Assembly (NCBI RefSeq): GCF_001514115.1
Contig: NZ_KQ948454.1
Coordinates: forward strand, 296,852-360,851
DNA from: Streptomyces olivochromogenes
GTDB taxonomy: Bacteria; Actinomycetota; Actinomycetes; Streptomycetales; Streptomycetaceae
Direction of reading: 5' to 3'
DNA length: 64,000 bases
Shown: positions 1-9,098 of the stretch, one piece after another
Layout: every line of letters begins with the position of its first letter
Numbering within the stretch: the first letter of the stretch is position 1
Notes under the pieces: generated by a model
The model's database searches: none
What the model saw: only the letters and a program-made list of their open reading frames with translations
What the model was told of the DNA's origin: nothing
Made by a program: the position numbers and the translations under genes

Positions 1-129
1 CAGGAGGGTCCGGCGAAGGGAGTTGCCGAGGGTGTAGCCGAAGCCCGGCTCCAGCGGCTCGATCACGAACCGGGAGCGGAATTCGTCGACGACCTCTTCG
101 GTCAACGAGGGACGCTGAGCAATCAGCAT
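1..129 (-). CDS. rpoA: RNA polymerase alpha subunit, N-terminal fragment cut by the window edge
   Basis: The 43 visible codons read as the start of the alpha subunit: [12 protein letters not shown], then the [21 protein letters not shown] stretch typical of the N-terminal dimerisation domain. Alpha assembles first and recruits beta and beta-prime to form core RNA polymerase. The gene is last in the visible infA-rpmJ-rpsM-rpsK run, the standard alpha-operon position. The rest of the gene, and probably rplQ, lies beyond the left edge. The ATG start is unambiguous because it matches the conserved family N-terminus. Confidence 0.97.
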   Translation of the reverse strand, partial: MLIAQRPSLTEEVVDEFRSRFVIEPLEPGFGYTLGNSLRRTLL

Positions 130-244
130 GTTGCGATCCTTCAGTCATGGGCGCCCGCTATTTGACGCCCTGCTGCTACTGCAAGGGTACGGGCGGCACG
201 CCTCCGAAGAGACGTACCGCCCGCAACCTCAAGACAACCGAGCC

Positions 245-649
245 TCAGACGCGGCGGCGCTTGGGCGGACGGCAGCCGTTGTGCGGGGTGGGGGTGACGT
301 CCTGGATGGAGCCGACCTCGAGGCCAGTGGCCTGGAGGGAGCGGATCGCGGTCTCGCGACCGGAGCCCGGGCCCTTCACGAAGACGTCAACCTTGCGCAT
401 GCCGTGCTCCTGCGCGCGACGGGCGGCCGACTCGGCAGCCATCTGCGCGGCGAAGGGGGTGGACTTGCGCGAGCCCTTGAAGCCGACGTGGCCGGCGGAG
501 GCCCAGGAGATCACGTTGCCCGAGGGGTCCGTGATCGAGACGATGGTGTTGTTGAACGTGCTCTTGATGTGAGCGTGCCCGTGAGCGACGTTCTTCTTTT
601 CCTTGCGGCGCACCTTCTTGGCAGCGCCCTGACGACCCTTGGGGGGCAT
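245..649 (-). CDS. rpsK: 30S ribosomal protein S11 (uS11)
   Basis: A full-length S11 of 134 residues. It has the basic N-terminus, the [16 protein letters not shown] segment, [11 protein letters not shown] and the C-terminal [18 protein letters not shown] signature. S11 sits on the platform of the 30S subunit next to the mRNA exit/E-site region of 16S rRNA. The ATG at 649 is preceded by AGGAG at good spacing. It lies between rpsM and rpoA in the alpha operon, with 115 bases to rpoA in which I see no gene. Confidence 0.98.
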   Translation of the reverse strand: MPPKGRQGAAKKVRRKEKKNVAHGHAHIKSTFNNTIVSITDPSGNVISWASAGHVGFKGSRKSTPFAAQMAAESAARRAQEHGMRKVDVFVKGPGSGRETAIRSLQATGLEVGSIQDVTPTPHNGCRPPKRRRV

Positions 650-713
650 CTATTACTCCTACGGGAGGTGGTCGGTCCTACAGCGAAGACCGCTGATAAG
701 CGTCCGCTGAGGA

Positions 714-1094
714 CTACTTCTTGCCCGGCTTCTTCTTGCCGGCGATGGCGCGACGCGGGCCCTTGCGGGTACGAGCGTTCGTGCTGGTGCGCTGACCGTG
801 GACGGGCAGGCCACGACGGTGGCGCAGACCCTGGTAGCAGCCGATCTCGACCTTGCGGCGGATGTCGGCCTGAATCTCGCGACGGAGGTCACCCTCGGTC
901 TTGATGTTCGCGTCCACGTACTCGCGGATCTTGACCAGCTCTTCTTCGGAGAGGTCACGAACGCGGGTGTTCGGGTTCACGCCGGTCTCGGCCAGCGTCT
1001 GCTGGGAAAGGGTCCGGCCGATGCCGAACACGTAGGTCAGGGCGACCTCCACACGCTTTTCGCGAGGGATGTCAACACCGGAAACGCGTGCCAT
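714..1094 (-). CDS. rpsM: 30S ribosomal protein S13 (uS13)
   Basis: A 126-residue protein opening [21 protein letters not shown], with the helix-two-turn-helix region ([24 protein letters not shown]) and the conserved [24 protein letters not shown] near the C-terminus, which contacts the 16S head and tRNA. The C-terminal tail is Lys-rich, as usual. It is second to last before rpoA in the alpha operon; the gap to rpsK is 64 bases. Confidence 0.98.
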   Translation of the reverse strand: MARVSGVDIPREKRVEVALTYVFGIGRTLSQQTLAETGVNPNTRVRDLSEEELVKIREYVDANIKTEGDLRREIQADIRRKVEIGCYQGLRHRRGLPVHGQRTSTNARTRKGPRRAIAGKKKPGKK

Positions 1095-1305
1095 TCAATG
1101 GCTCCAGTTGTCGTTCGGAGGTCTTCCGCAGAACCGGATCCCGCCCGCCGTCCTCTCCTCTTGACGAAGATTCGGTACGAACCGGGTCCCCGGCCTCCGA
1201 CCGGGGGTGTCAGGCCTGAAGAGACTCAGTCCTGGATTCTGCGTATGAACATGTACTGCTTGCGTCGCGCGAAGTATCTGCGGATGCAGAAGGTGCGGTC
1301 GTGCG

Positions 1306-1419
1306 TCAGCCCTGGCGCTGCTTGTGGCGCGGGTTTTCGCAGATGACCATGACCCGACCGTGACGGCGGATCACCCTGCACTTGTCGCAGATCTTCTTGA
1401 CGCTCGGCTTGACCTTCAT
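1306..1419 (-). CDS. rpmJ: 50S ribosomal protein L36 (bL36), zinc-binding form
   Basis: A 37-codon gene reading [20 protein letters not shown] and ending [10 protein letters not shown]. The C-x2-C-x12-C-x4-H ligand set of the zinc-containing (C+) L36 is intact. L36 binds 23S rRNA and stabilises the late 50S structure. Streptomycetes usually have a second, zinc-free L36 elsewhere that replaces this one under zinc starvation (family knowledge, not seen here). It sits between infA (70 bases upstream) and rpsM. Confidence 0.96.
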   Translation of the reverse strand: MKVKPSVKKICDKCRVIRRHGRVMVICENPRHKQRQG

Positions 1420-1488
1420 TGGTGAGGTTCTCCGGGTCAGTGCCACCCCCCGCGTCCCGGAACCGGGAACACGGAGTAAGGGCAAGAT

Positions 1489-1710
1489 CTACTTGTACCG
1501 GTAGACGATGCGGCCACGCGTCAGGTCGTACGGAGACAACTCCACCACGACCCGGTCGTCAGGGAGGATGCGGATGTAGTGCATACGCATCTTGCCGCTG
1601 ATGTGTGCCAGGACCTGGTGGCCGTTCTGGAGCTCGACCTTGAACATGGCGTTCGGAAGAGACTCGACGACAGTGCCCTCGATCTCGATGGCACCTTGCT
1701 TCTTGGCCAC
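1489..1710 (-). CDS. infA: Translation initiation factor IF-1
   Basis: A single S1/OB-fold domain of 73 residues, (M)[21 protein letters not shown] through [36 protein letters not shown]-1 occupies the A site of the 30S subunit and helps IF-2 and IF-3 during initiation. I chose the GTG at 1710 because it begins the conserved N-terminus and has GAAGGG just upstream. A longer reading to 1776 adds 22 unconserved residues. It is the first gene of the infA-rpmJ-rpsM-rpsK-rpoA run. Confidence 0.97.
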   Translation of the reverse strand: MAKKQGAIEIEGTVVESLPNAMFKVELQNGHQVLAHISGKMRMHYIRILPDDRVVVELSPYDLTRGRIVYRYK

Positions 1711-1791
1711 GCTTCGCCCTTCGAATCGACTACCTTGATCGACTTCGCACGAGCGCATGCAGACATGCGGGTGCACGAGAGCCGACGAGTC

Positions 1792-1797
1792 AGTCTA
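1792..1797 (-). promoter_or_regulatory. Candidate -10 box (TAGACT) upstream of infA
   Basis: On the minus strand the hexamer TAGACT, close to the Streptomyces -10 consensus, lies about 80 bases before the infA start. The -35 partner 17-18 bases further up is weak (TTCGTC-like). It could start the alpha-operon transcript, but this is a motif call only. Confidence 0.35.
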
Positions 1798-1989
1798 CGT
1801 CAGGCCTCTCGGAAAGACGAATCGAGAAAGAATGCCCCACTACGGAGATCGTTAAGCAACGGGGGTCGTCCACACGTCACCACGGACCTCCCGGACCGGC
1901 ACCACGAAGACGTACGGCGATCACATCGCCACCCGCCGTATCCGACCGGTACCCCCGCCCGACCACCGCGATCCCCCACACTCCACCGA

Positions 1990-2310
1990 CCCCCGACCTG
2001 GCCCGCCCACATCAGGCCCACGGTTCCACCACCACCGGGCCACCGGGTCCGCCACCACCGGGCCACCGGGACCGGCGCCGCCAGACCACGGGTCGGGCGC
2101 CATCGACCACGCGGGTCCAGCGCCGCCAGACCAACGGGTCCGGCGCCGTCAGGCCACGCGGCTCCGGCGCCATCACACCAACGGGGCGGGCGCCGCCAGG
2201 CCACGCGGGTCCAGGGCCATCAAACCAACGGGGCGGGCGCCGCCAGGCCACGCGGGTCCAGGGCCATCGGACCAACAGGTCCGGCGCCGTCAGGCCAGCG
2301 GGTCCGGTGC
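1990..2310. repeat. Degenerate ~46-47 bp tandem repeat downstream of map
   Basis: The 580-base gap between infA and map (1711-2289) has no gene, but is filled in its map-proximal half with diverged direct repeats. Two copies are identical over 44 bases (2178-2221 and 2225-2268, period 47). Diverged copies lie either side (around 2085-2175 and 2270-2310). The last copy runs into the 3' codons of map, suggesting that the array grew by duplicating the end of that gene. No promoter or coding frame is evident inside it. Confidence 0.8.
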
Positions 2311-3126
2311 CGCCGTGATGCCGTGTTCCGCCAGCTTGGCCTTGCCGCCGTCCGGGGCGGTGAGGACCAGCGGGCCCTCCTCCGTCAACGCCACCGAGTG
2401 CTCCCAGTGCGAGGACCACGTGCCGTCCGTCGTGATGACGGTCCAGTCGTCCTCCAGCACCTCGGTCCGCGGCGTGCCCAGGGACACCATCGGCTCGATG
2501 GCCAGGCAGAAGCCGGGGACCAGCTTCGGACCCTTGCCGCGCCGCTTCTCGACGTAGTTCAGCAGGTGCGGGTCCATGTGCATCTCGGTGCCGATGCCGT
2601 GACCGCCGTAGTCCTCGATGATTCCGTACTTGCCGCCGCCGGGCTTCGGCTGGCGGCGGATGTACGTCTCGATCGCACGCGAGACGTCGATGAGCCGGTT
2701 GCCCTGCTTCATCGCGGCGATGCCCGCCCACATCGACTCCTCGGTCACCCGGGAGAGCTCCAGCAGCTCCGGGGCGTGACCGGAACCCACGAACGCGGTG
2801 AACGCGGCGTCGCCATGCCAGCCGTCGATGATCGCTCCGGCGTCGATGGAGATGACGTCGCCGTCCTTGAGGACGACCTCGTCGGACGGGATGCCGTGGA
2901 CCACGACCTCGTTCACCGAAGTGCAGATCGTCGCGGGGAAGCCGCCGTAGCCGAGGAAGTTCGGCTTCGCGTCGTGCTCGGCGAGCACCTTGCGCGCGGC
3001 CTGGTCCAGATCCATGGTCGTGGCCCCGGGCACCGCTGCCTCACGCGTCGCCGCGTGGATGGCGGCGACGACCAGCCCCGCCTCACGCATCTTGGCGATC
3101 TGCTCGGGGGTCTTGATCTGCACCAT
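2290..3126 (-). CDS. map: Methionine aminopeptidase, type I
   Basis: A 278-residue MetAP that removes the initiator Met from nascent proteins in the cytosol. The five metal ligands of the pita-bread fold are visible: Asp in SIDAGAII, Asp in GWHGDAAF, His in GGHGIGTEMH, Glu in LAIEPMV and Glu in HWEHSVAL. The ATG at 3126 (MVQIKTPEQIAKMREAG) begins the family-conserved region; an extension to 3201 would add 25 unconserved residues. In relatives map follows secY-adk directly; here two extra genes intervene. The 3' end merges with a repeat array. Confidence 0.96.
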   Translation of the reverse strand: MVQIKTPEQIAKMREAGLVVAAIHAATREAAVPGATTMDLDQAARKVLAEHDAKPNFLGYGGFPATICTSVNEVVVHGIPSDEVVLKDGDVISIDAGAIIDGWHGDAAFTAFVGSGHAPELLELSRVTEESMWAGIAAMKQGNRLIDVSRAIETYIRRQPKPGGGKYGIIEDYGGHGIGTEMHMDPHLLNYVEKRRGKGPKLVPGFCLAIEPMVSLGTPRTEVLEDDWTVITTDGTWSSHWEHSVALTEEGPLVLTAPDGGKAKLAEHGITAAPDPLA

Positions 3127-3231
3127 CAGCTCTGCCTTCTTACGGGTGCCGGTCCGGTTTTGTACACCACAACAGTACGGCCCCCGGCGATGTGGCAACA
3201 CGTGGTCCCGCCGGTCACGGCCGCAGCCCGG

Positions 3232-4449
3232 TCAGCGCCGGGTGAATACCGGGAACCAGCGGCTCTCGTCCTGCGCCTTCGCCGACCGGAAGCCGGAAAG
3301 CGGAGTGACCTTGCCGTCCAGGCCGACCAGGAGCAGCTGGTTGCGGAACTCCCCCGTACCGGGCTTACAGCGCTCGGGATCGCACCGCCAGGCGATGAGG
3401 TGACTGTTGTCGGCCCACGCGAGAAGCTGCTGGCCGGGGACCACCGCGGCCCGCTTGCCGGTCTTCGCGTTCCGTACCTCGGAGACGATCTTGTCGCCCT
3501 CCCCCACGAAGGCGCCGGTCACCAGGTTTCCGTCGGGGGACCAGACCGCTCCCGGGTTGGACTGACGCGCTTCCTGATCCGGGGCAGGCATCGTCTTGCC
3601 GGTCACGTCGTAGTAGCTCACGCCCGCCTTGTCGTCGCCGGGTCCCCACACCAGCTTCCCGTCACGGCTCCACTGGAAGTCCTGACGCCCACCGGCGGGG
3701 ATCCCCTGCTCGCCTTTCTTGGCCGGCAGCCCGACGAAGTCCGCCTTGCCGGAGGCGACATCGATCACATAGAAGCCGGTGCGGCTCTGCTTCGGCCCCG
3801 GCACGGTCTTGCCGTTCCACCGGTAGGACGCGTCCTTGAACAGACCGTCCGGGTTGAGGCCGTACGCCGTCGCCAACAGGCGTTTGCCGTCCGGTGAGAA
3901 CTGCACACCGCCGACGCTCCTGTCGACCTTGATCCAGCGCTGCACCTTGCCCGTGGCCAGGTTCAGCAGTCCTATCCGGTCGACGGGCAGATCGCGCTCG
4001 AGCACCGCTGCGGTCCGCGTCCCGGGGGCGACGTCCAGCCAGGCCCAGTCGGTCTTCTCGTACCGCTCGGTGGTCGTGTTGAGCAACCGCCACTCGTAGG
4101 TGCCGATCGCGTTCCCGTTCGGCTGCTTCACGAGTTTCATCGTGTAGTACGCCGAGACGGCGGCCCTCCCCGCCGCGATCAGCTCTCGAGGCGGCGACTG
4201 GTCCGGGTGCGCCGCCACGCCCGTGACATCGGGCGCGCTCGCGGGCCGCCCATGCGCTTCACCGCCGCGCAGGGCGAGCGACACCGCGATCCCCGCGGCG
4301 GCGACCGCCGCGACGACGGCGACCACCACGAGACGTCGAGTCTTGCGACGGCGCAGCAGCGGTTGTGGCCGTTCGGCGGAGTCCGCGGCCGGTCGCGCCT
4401 CTGGAGAGGACGTTTTGAGCGCCGCGCGGGCATGCGGGTCGGGAGCCAT
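3232..4449 (-). CDS. Membrane-anchored beta-propeller (WD40/TolB-like) protein, function unknown
   Basis: A 405-residue protein with a short Pro/Arg-rich cytosolic N-terminus, one transmembrane helix at about residues 38-60 (RRLVVVAVVAAVAAAGIAVSLAL) and a large external domain. That domain has repeated propeller-like strands such as GVQFSPDGKRLLATAY, FQWSRDGKLVWG and AVWSPDGNLVTGAF, resembling WD40/TolB-type repeats. The ATG at 4449 has GGAGG at proper spacing, so it is preferred to an upstream start at 4524. It probably scaffolds or senses something at the cell surface; no catalytic motif is visible. It is an insertion relative to the usual adk-map order. Confidence 0.75.
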   Translation of the reverse strand: MAPDPHARAALKTSSPEARPAADSAERPQPLLRRRKTRRLVVVAVVAAVAAAGIAVSLALRGGEAHGRPASAPDVTGVAAHPDQSPPRELIAAGRAAVSAYYTMKLVKQPNGNAIGTYEWRLLNTTTERYEKTDWAWLDVAPGTRTAAVLERDLPVDRIGLLNLATGKVQRWIKVDRSVGGVQFSPDGKRLLATAYGLNPDGLFKDASYRWNGKTVPGPKQSRTGFYVIDVASGKADFVGLPAKKGEQGIPAGGRQDFQWSRDGKLVWGPGDDKAGVSYYDVTGKTMPAPDQEARQSNPGAVWSPDGNLVTGAFVGEGDKIVSEVRNAKTGKRAAVVPGQQLLAWADNSHLIAWRCDPERCKPGTGEFRNQLLLVGLDGKVTPLSGFRSAKAQDESRWFPVFTRR

Positions 4450-4539
4450 GCTCGTACCTCCACGGGAGAGACGACTGGGACAGGAATCTGGCCGGCTGGT
4501 GTGAAAGACAACGAAGGAGTTCACCGCGTACGGGGCCTC

Positions 4540-4577
4540 TGCGCCACGGACAACGACCCCTGCGCCACGGACAACGA
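4540..4577. repeat. 17-bp direct repeat next to a terminator
   Basis: The 17-base word beginning TGCGCCACGG occurs at 4540-4556 and again at 4561-4577 (period 21). It lies just before the hairpin at 4578-4610. Confidence 0.75.
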
Positions 4578-4610
4578 AGGGGCTGCTCCCGCAACACCGG
4601 AGCAGCCCCT
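4578..4610 (-). terminator. Terminator hairpin after the small secreted protein gene
   Basis: A perfect 12-bp stem (4578-4589 with 4599-4610, AGGGGCTGCTCC/GGAGCAGCCCCT) and a 9-base loop. It lies 66 bases downstream of the stop at 4676. There is no strong T-run, as is common in streptomycetes. Confidence 0.8.
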
Positions 4611-4675
4611 CTGCAGTTGATCTCAGCCCACGAGCAGGTCAAGCGTCATGGGTCGAGAGCGAACTCATCCGCGGT

Positions 4676-5056
4676 TTACTCGTTGAACCAGCTCGGCGAC
4701 CAGACGGCAGCGCCGCCACCGTGCCACCAGACCTCCATCTTGTAGACGGAGAGCTGGCCGATGTTCTCGCCCTTCTTGTCGCAGCCGGAGTCACCGCCGT
4801 CGTCAAGAGTCCACAGCTGCGACTCGATGCCGGCGGAGTTCCGGACCCACAGAGCACCGGTCACCCCGTAGCCGTCGGCCTTGGTGTCACAGACCGAGAA
4901 CACGTCGCCGTCGTCGTGGAAGTGCATGTATCCACGGCTCGACGGAAGGTTGATCTGCTTGTCGCTGTCGGCCTGCGCCGAAGCGCTCACCCCGACGACC
5001 AGGGCAGCGGACGCGCCGACGACTGCGGCGGCTCGAGCGAGCTTTGACTTGATCAT
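4676..5056 (-). CDS. Small secreted protein, function unknown
   Basis: A 126-residue protein with a clear Sec signal peptide (KSKLARAA, hydrophobic core, ASAQA-D; predicted cleavage after residue 29). The mature part of about 97 residues has two Cys (FSVCDTK and SGCDKK), possibly one disulfide, and many Trp/Gly residues, as in small secreted Streptomyces proteins. The ATG at 5056 is preceded by AGAGGG; an upstream in-frame start at 5089 lacks signal-peptide logic. It is monocistronic, with its own promoter (5121-5150) and terminator. I do not recognise a named family. Confidence 0.8.
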   Translation of the reverse strand: MIKSKLARAAAVVGASAALVVGVSASAQADSDKQINLPSSRGYMHFHDDGDVFSVCDTKADGYGVTGALWVRNSAGIESQLWTLDDGGDSGCDKKGENIGQLSVYKMEVWWHGGGAAVWSPSWFNE

Positions 5057-5083
5057 GATCCCTCTTTCCCCAATGAGGTTGCA

Positions 5084-5097
5084 CAACACCGGTGTTG
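5084..5097. promoter_or_regulatory. 14-bp perfect palindrome in the leader of the secreted protein gene
   Basis: CAACACCGGTGTTG is fully self-complementary. It sits between the predicted transcription start (about 5113) and the start codon at 5056, so it could be an operator that blocks transcription or a leader hairpin. The binding protein is unknown. Confidence 0.5.
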
Positions 5098-5120
5098 CCG
5101 ATGTGATTGCAGTGATCCGA

Positions 5121-5150
5121 ACACTAGTTCACCCGCGCGGGGCATGTCCA
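5121..5150 (-). promoter_or_regulatory. Promoter for the secreted protein gene
   Basis: On the minus strand, TGGACA (5145-5150) and TAGTGT (5121-5126) are separated by 18 bases. Both are close to the vegetative sigma-factor consensus used by HrdB, and the placement fits the gene starting at 5056. Confidence 0.6.
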
Positions 5151-5179
5151 CATCAAATCATTACTTGACGATCATGACA

Positions 5180-5210
5180 AAGGCTGCTCCGGACCAGCCG
5201 GAGCAGCCTT
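5180..5210 (-). terminator. Terminator hairpin after adk
   Basis: A perfect 13-bp stem (5180-5192 with 5198-5210; AAGGCTGCTCCGG/CCGGAGCAGCCTT) and a 5-base loop, 23 bases past the adk stop. It probably ends the secY-adk transcript and insulates the inserted genes below. Confidence 0.85.
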
Positions 5211-5232
5211 GTCGTCGTCCTCGCAACCCTGG

Positions 5233-5883
5233 TCAGGGCCGCGGCAGAGCCCCCATGGCGCGTCCCGTGACCTCTTCCACCTTGCCGAGGGCCGAGATCG
5301 TGACCACCAAGCCCTGGGACTTGTAGTAGTCGATGATCGGCTCGGTCTGGCTGTGGTAGACCTCCAGGCGCTTGCGCACCGTGTCCTCGGAGTCGTCGTC
5401 ACGCTGGTACAGCTCGCCGCCGCAGACGTCGCAGACGCCTTCGCTCTTCGGCTGCTTGTACGTCACGTGGAAGACGTGCGCCGAGTCGTTGCGGCAGATG
5501 CGGCGGCCCGCGATGCGCTTGACCACCTCGTCCTCGGGGACCTCCAGGTCCAGCACCGCGTCCAGCTTCATGCCCTCGGTCTTGAGCATCTCGTCGAGCG
5601 CCTCGGCCTGCGAGACGTTACGAGGGAAGCCGTCCAGCAGGAAGCCGTTCACGGCGTCCGGCTGCTCCATGCGGTCCTTGGCCATCCCGATGGTGACCTC
5701 GTCGGGCACCAGGTTGCCGGCGTCCATGTACGCCTTGGCCTGCTTGCCCAGCTCCGTGCCCTGGCTGATGTTGGCGCGGAAGAGGTCGCCCGTGGAGATG
5801 TGCGGAATCCCCAGGTTCTTGGCGAGGAACGCGGCCTGCGTTCCCTTCCCGGCACCGGGCGGCCCGACGAGGACGATTCGCAT
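5233..5883 (-). CDS. adk: Adenylate kinase
   Basis: A 216-residue long-form adenylate kinase interconverting AMP + ATP and 2 ADP. The P-loop [10 protein letters not shown] is near residue 8, with NMP-binding and FLLDGFPRN motifs following. The lid (about residues 125-160) carries CRND and CDVCGGEL, a Cys3/Asp pattern typical of zinc-binding lids. Its start overlaps the secY stop by one base, so the two are translationally coupled, as in most bacteria. Confidence 0.97.
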   Translation of the reverse strand: MRIVLVGPPGAGKGTQAAFLAKNLGIPHISTGDLFRANISQGTELGKQAKAYMDAGNLVPDEVTIGMAKDRMEQPDAVNGFLLDGFPRNVSQAEALDEMLKTEGMKLDAVLDLEVPEDEVVKRIAGRRICRNDSAHVFHVTYKQPKSEGVCDVCGGELYQRDDDSEDTVRKRLEVYHSQTEPIIDYYKSQGLVVTISALGKVEEVTGRAMGALPRP

Positions 5884-7196
5884 CAGCGGAGGAACCCTTC
5901 GTAATTGCGCTGCTGAAGCTGGCTCTCGATCTGCTTCACCGTCTCGAGACCGACACCCACGATGATCAGGATGCTGGTACCACCGAACGGGAAGTTCTGG
6001 CTTGCCCCGAAGCCAACCAACGCCACCGTCGGTACGAGAGCGATCAGACCCAGATACAGCGAACCCGGCCAGGTGATCCTGTTGAGCACGTAACTGAGGT
6101 ACTCAGCGGTCGGTCGGCCAGCCCGGATGCCCGGGATGAAGCCACCATACTTCTTCATGTTGTCGGCGACTTCTTCGGGGTTGAAGGAGATCGCCACGTA
6201 GAAGAACGCGAAGAACACGATCAGCAAAAAGTACATGGTGATGTAAATCGGGTGGTTGCCCTTGGTCAGATTCTGCTCAACCCAGGTTTTCCAGCCGGAA
6301 GTGTCCTTGGAGAACTGGGCGATCAGCGCCGGGATGTAGAGCAGCGACGACGCGAAGATGACGGGAATCACACCCGCCTGATTCACCTTCAACGGGATGT
6401 AGGTGGACGTACCGCCGTAGGACCGGCGGCCGATCATGCGCTTCGCGTACTGGACCGGAACGCGGCGCTGGGCCTGCTCGACGAAGACCACCAGGCCGAC
6501 CATGACGAGGCCCACGAGGATGACCGTGCCGAACTCGATCCAGCCTCCGGCCAGCGTGCCCTGCGTCTTGATCGCCCACAGCGCGGACGGGAACGTCGCG
6601 GCGATCGAGATGAACATGAGGATCGACATACCGTTGCCGATGCCCCGGTCGGTGATGAGCTCGCCCAGCCACATGACGACGCCCGTACCGGCGGTCATGG
6701 TGACGACCATCACGACGGTCTGGAAGATCGACTGGTCAGGAACGATCTGGTTGGCCACCTGGCAGCCACTGAACAGGGCGCCGCTGCGGGCGGTCGCGAC
6801 AAGGCCGGTGCCCTGAAGGATCGCCAGCGCCACTGTCAGGTAACGGGTGTACTGCGTGATCTTCGCGGTGCCGGCCGAACCCTCCTTCTTGAGGGCTTCG
6901 AGGCGCGGGATCACCACCGTCAGCAGCTGCAGGATGATGCTCGCCGTGATGTACGGCATGATGCCGAGCGCGAAGATCGTGATCTGCAGCAGTGCGCCAC
7001 CACTGAACATGTTGACCAGCCCGAACAGACCCTGGTTGCCCTTGGCCACGTCGATGCAGGTCTGGACGTTCTTGTAGTCGACACCTGGGATCGGTACGTG
7101 GGTACCGACCCGGTAGACCACGATGATGGCGAGCGTGAAGAGCAGCTTCTTGCGCAGGTCGGGCGTCTTGAACGCCCGGGCGAACGCGGTGAGCAC
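5883..7196 (-). CDS. secY: Preprotein translocase channel subunit SecY
   Basis: A 437-residue protein with ten predicted transmembrane helices, starting [20 protein letters not shown] with VPIPGVD in the first periplasmic region and the plug-proximal [18 protein letters not shown] segment. SecY forms the protein-conducting channel with SecE (encoded at 54543) and SecG. It starts at GTG 7196. It is separated from rplO by 228 bases that contain a hairpin, so it may be partly uncoupled from the upstream ribosomal genes. Confidence 0.97.
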   Translation of the reverse strand: MLTAFARAFKTPDLRKKLLFTLAIIVVYRVGTHVPIPGVDYKNVQTCIDVAKGNQGLFGLVNMFSGGALLQITIFALGIMPYITASIILQLLTVVIPRLEALKKEGSAGTAKITQYTRYLTVALAILQGTGLVATARSGALFSGCQVANQIVPDQSIFQTVVMVVTMTAGTGVVMWLGELITDRGIGNGMSILMFISIAATFPSALWAIKTQGTLAGGWIEFGTVILVGLVMVGLVVFVEQAQRRVPVQYAKRMIGRRSYGGTSTYIPLKVNQAGVIPVIFASSLLYIPALIAQFSKDTSGWKTWVEQNLTKGNHPIYITMYFLLIVFFAFFYVAISFNPEEVADNMKKYGGFIPGIRAGRPTAEYLSYVLNRITWPGSLYLGLIALVPTVALVGFGASQNFPFGGTSILIIVGVGLETVKQIESQLQQRNYEGFLR

Positions 7197-7354
7197 GGTG
7201 CCTCCTGCGACCCCCGCGCAACTGCGTCAGAGGTGACGGTCTTGAGGTTCGACGAATAGGTAGGTATCGGTCGACTGCCGTCCGATGGAACGCCGGACGA
7301 AAGTCGGCAGTGCAAGTCACCTTACCGGCGAGACTGCCCCCCTAGGAACGACCA

Positions 7355-7389
7355 ACCGGGGATACCCCTTTTATAGGGGCACCCCCGGT
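7355..7389 (-). terminator. Hairpin between rplO and secY
   Basis: A nested inverted repeat: outer arms ACCGGGG (7355-7361) and CCCCGGT (7383-7389), with inner CCCC/GGGG arms. It lies about 36 bases past the rplO stop. It may terminate or attenuate part of the ribosomal transcript before secY. An A/T-rich core (TTTTATA) forms the loop. Confidence 0.5.
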
Positions 7390-7424
7390 CGGGATCGCTC
7401 ATGTCATCGAGACGCCTGAAAAGG

Positions 7425-7880
7425 TCAGACGAGCTCGGTGACGGTACCGCCGGCGGCGGTGATCTTCTCCTTGGCGGAGCCGGAAACGGCGTCAACCGAA
7501 ACCTGCAGCGCGACGGAGATCTCGCCCTGGCCGAGGACCTTGACGAGGCTGTTCTTGCGAACGGCACCCTTGGCGACGAGACCCTCGACGGTGACCTCGC
7601 CACCCTCCGGGTACAGCGCGCCCAGCTTGTCGAGGTTCACGACCTGGAACTCGGTCTTGAACGGGTTCTTGAAGCCCTTCAGCTTCGGGAGGCGCATGTG
7701 GAGGGGCATCTGCCCGCCCTCGAAGCGCTCCGGAACCTGGTAGCGGGCCTTCGTGCCCTTGGTACCACGACCGGCCGTCTTACCCTTCGACGCCTCACCA
7801 CGACCCACACGGGTCTTGGCGGTCTTGGCGCCCGGGGCGGGACGGAGGTTGTGGATCTTGAGCGGGTTGTTCTCCGCCAT
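7425..7880 (-). CDS. rplO: 50S ribosomal protein L15 (uL15)
   Basis: A 151-residue L15 with the Gly/Arg/Lys-rich N-terminal tail ([31 protein letters not shown] in pieces) that threads into 23S rRNA, and a globular C-terminal domain ending [11 protein letters not shown]. It is a late-assembling 50S protein. It follows rpmD by two bases, in the usual rpsE-rpmD-rplO order. Confidence 0.98.
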   Translation of the reverse strand: MAENNPLKIHNLRPAPGAKTAKTRVGRGEASKGKTAGRGTKGTKARYQVPERFEGGQMPLHMRLPKLKGFKNPFKTEFQVVNLDKLGALYPEGGEVTVEGLVAKGAVRKNSLVKVLGQGEISVALQVSVDAVSGSAKEKITAAGGTVTELV

Positions 7881-7882
7881 GA

Positions 7883-8065
7883 TCAGTCGACCTCCTCAAC
7901 CGTCACGAGGTGGCGGACGGTGTGCACCATTCCGCGGAACTCGGGGCGGTCCTCCTTGACGACCACGTCGTTCAGGCGCTTGAGCCCGAGCGAACGCAGG
8001 GTGTCGCGGTGGTTCTGCTTGCTGCCGATGTACGACTTCGTCTGCGTGATCCTGAGCTGAGCCAT
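7883..8065 (-). CDS. rpmD: 50S ribosomal protein L30 (uL30)
   Basis: A 60-residue L30 beginning [20 protein letters not shown] and containing [18 protein letters not shown], the family core that contacts 23S rRNA. It is packed between rpsE (2-base gap) and rplO (2-base gap), so all three are co-translated. The ATG at 8065 begins the conserved sequence. Confidence 0.97.
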   Translation of the reverse strand: MAQLRITQTKSYIGSKQNHRDTLRSLGLKRLNDVVVKEDRPEFRGMVHTVRHLVTVEEVD

Positions 8066-8067
8066 GA

Positions 8068-8670
8068 TTACGCACCCGCTCCCGCACGCGCACGAAGCAG
8101 AGCCGCGGGGGCGACGTCCTCGAGGGGCAGACCACGGCGGGCCGCGATCTCCTCGGGACGCTGCAGGCCCTTGAGGGCCGCCACGGTCGCGTGCACGATG
8201 TTGATCGCGTTGGACGAGCCGAGCGACTTCGACAGGATGTCGTGAACGCCGGCGCACTCGAGCACCGCACGCACCGGGCCACCGGCGATAACGCCGGTAC
8301 CGGGGGAAGCAGGCTTGAGCAGGACGACGCCCGCAGCCTTCTCGCCCGTGATCGGGTGCGGGATGGTGCCCTGGATACGGGGGACCTTGAAGAAGTGCTT
8401 CTTGGCCTCCTCAACACCCTTGGCGATGGCGGCCGGCACCTCCTTGGCCTTGCCGTAGCCCACACCGACGGTGCCGTCACCATCGCCCACCACGACCAGC
8501 GCGGTGAAGCTGAAGCGACGACCACCCTTCACAACCTTGGCGACGCGGTTGATCGCGACAACGCGCTCAACGTACGCGGTCTTCTCGGCAGCAGCGCCGC
8601 CGTCACGGCCCTTCCGGTCCCGCCGCTCGCCGCCACCGGCACCGCTTCCGCGGCGCTGGGGTCCAGCCAT
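8068..8670 (-). CDS. rpsE: 30S ribosomal protein S5 (uS5)
   Basis: A 200-residue S5. A low-complexity Gly/Arg/Asp N-terminal extension (to about residue 30) precedes the double-stranded RNA-binding domain ([20 protein letters not shown]) and the C-terminal domain with the [15 protein letters not shown] motif. S5 affects decoding fidelity and is the site of spectinomycin-resistance changes in other species; the loop [14 protein letters not shown] looks normal. Confidence 0.98.
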   Translation of the reverse strand: MAGPQRRGSGAGGGERRDRKGRDGGAAAEKTAYVERVVAINRVAKVVKGGRRFSFTALVVVGDGDGTVGVGYGKAKEVPAAIAKGVEEAKKHFFKVPRIQGTIPHPITGEKAAGVVLLKPASPGTGVIAGGPVRAVLECAGVHDILSKSLGSSNAINIVHATVAALKGLQRPEEIAARRGLPLEDVAPAALLRARAGAGA

Positions 8671-8711
8671 TGGAATTACCTCTCTCTGTTTCCGCTAGCT
8701 ACGGAACCGAC

Positions 8712-9095
8712 TCAGAACTTGAGTCCGGCTTCGCGGGCGGCGTCCGCCAGAGCGGCAATGCGCCCGGCGTACTGGTTACCACCACGGTCGAATACGACAG
8801 CCTCGACACCGGCGGCCTTGGCGCGCTCGGCGACAAGGGCGCCGACCGACTTGGCCTGCGCGGACTTGTCGCCCTCGCCACCACGGACCGTGGTGTCCAG
8901 GGTCGACGCCGACGCGAGGGTGTGACCCTTAACGTCGTCGATGACCTGGGCCACGATGTGGCGGTTGGAGCGCGTCACGACCAGGCGCGGCCGCTCAGCC
9001 GTACCGGAGATGTGCTTCCGGATGCGGATGTGACGACGCTTGATGGCAGCACGCTTGTAAGCGTCGCCCTTAGCAATCTTGACACCGTATGCCAT
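8712..9095 (-). CDS. rplR: 50S ribosomal protein L18 (uL18)
   Basis: A 127-residue L18, a 5S rRNA-binding protein of the central protuberance. It has the basic N-terminus ([23 protein letters not shown] in parts), [20 protein letters not shown] and the C-terminal [26 protein letters not shown] signature. It sits between rplF (3-base gap) and rpsE. Confidence 0.98.
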   Translation of the reverse strand: MAYGVKIAKGDAYKRAAIKRRHIRIRKHISGTAERPRLVVTRSNRHIVAQVIDDVKGHTLASASTLDTTVRGGEGDKSAQAKSVGALVAERAKAAGVEAVVFDRGGNQYAGRIAALADAAREAGLKF

Positions 9096-9098
9096 GGC

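Noticed and set aside
1990..2310. CRISPR array
   Set aside because: The 44-base repeats are separated by only 3 bases; it is a tandem duplication, not repeat-spacer structure.
1579..3897. 772-codon plus-strand frame over infA, repeats and map
   Set aside because: Antisense to two clear genes and crosses repeats; no family resemblance.
4676..5056. Antimicrobial peptide or inhibitor identity for the secreted protein
   Set aside because: Size and signal peptide fit several secreted families, but the mature sequence shows no motif that allows a function claim.
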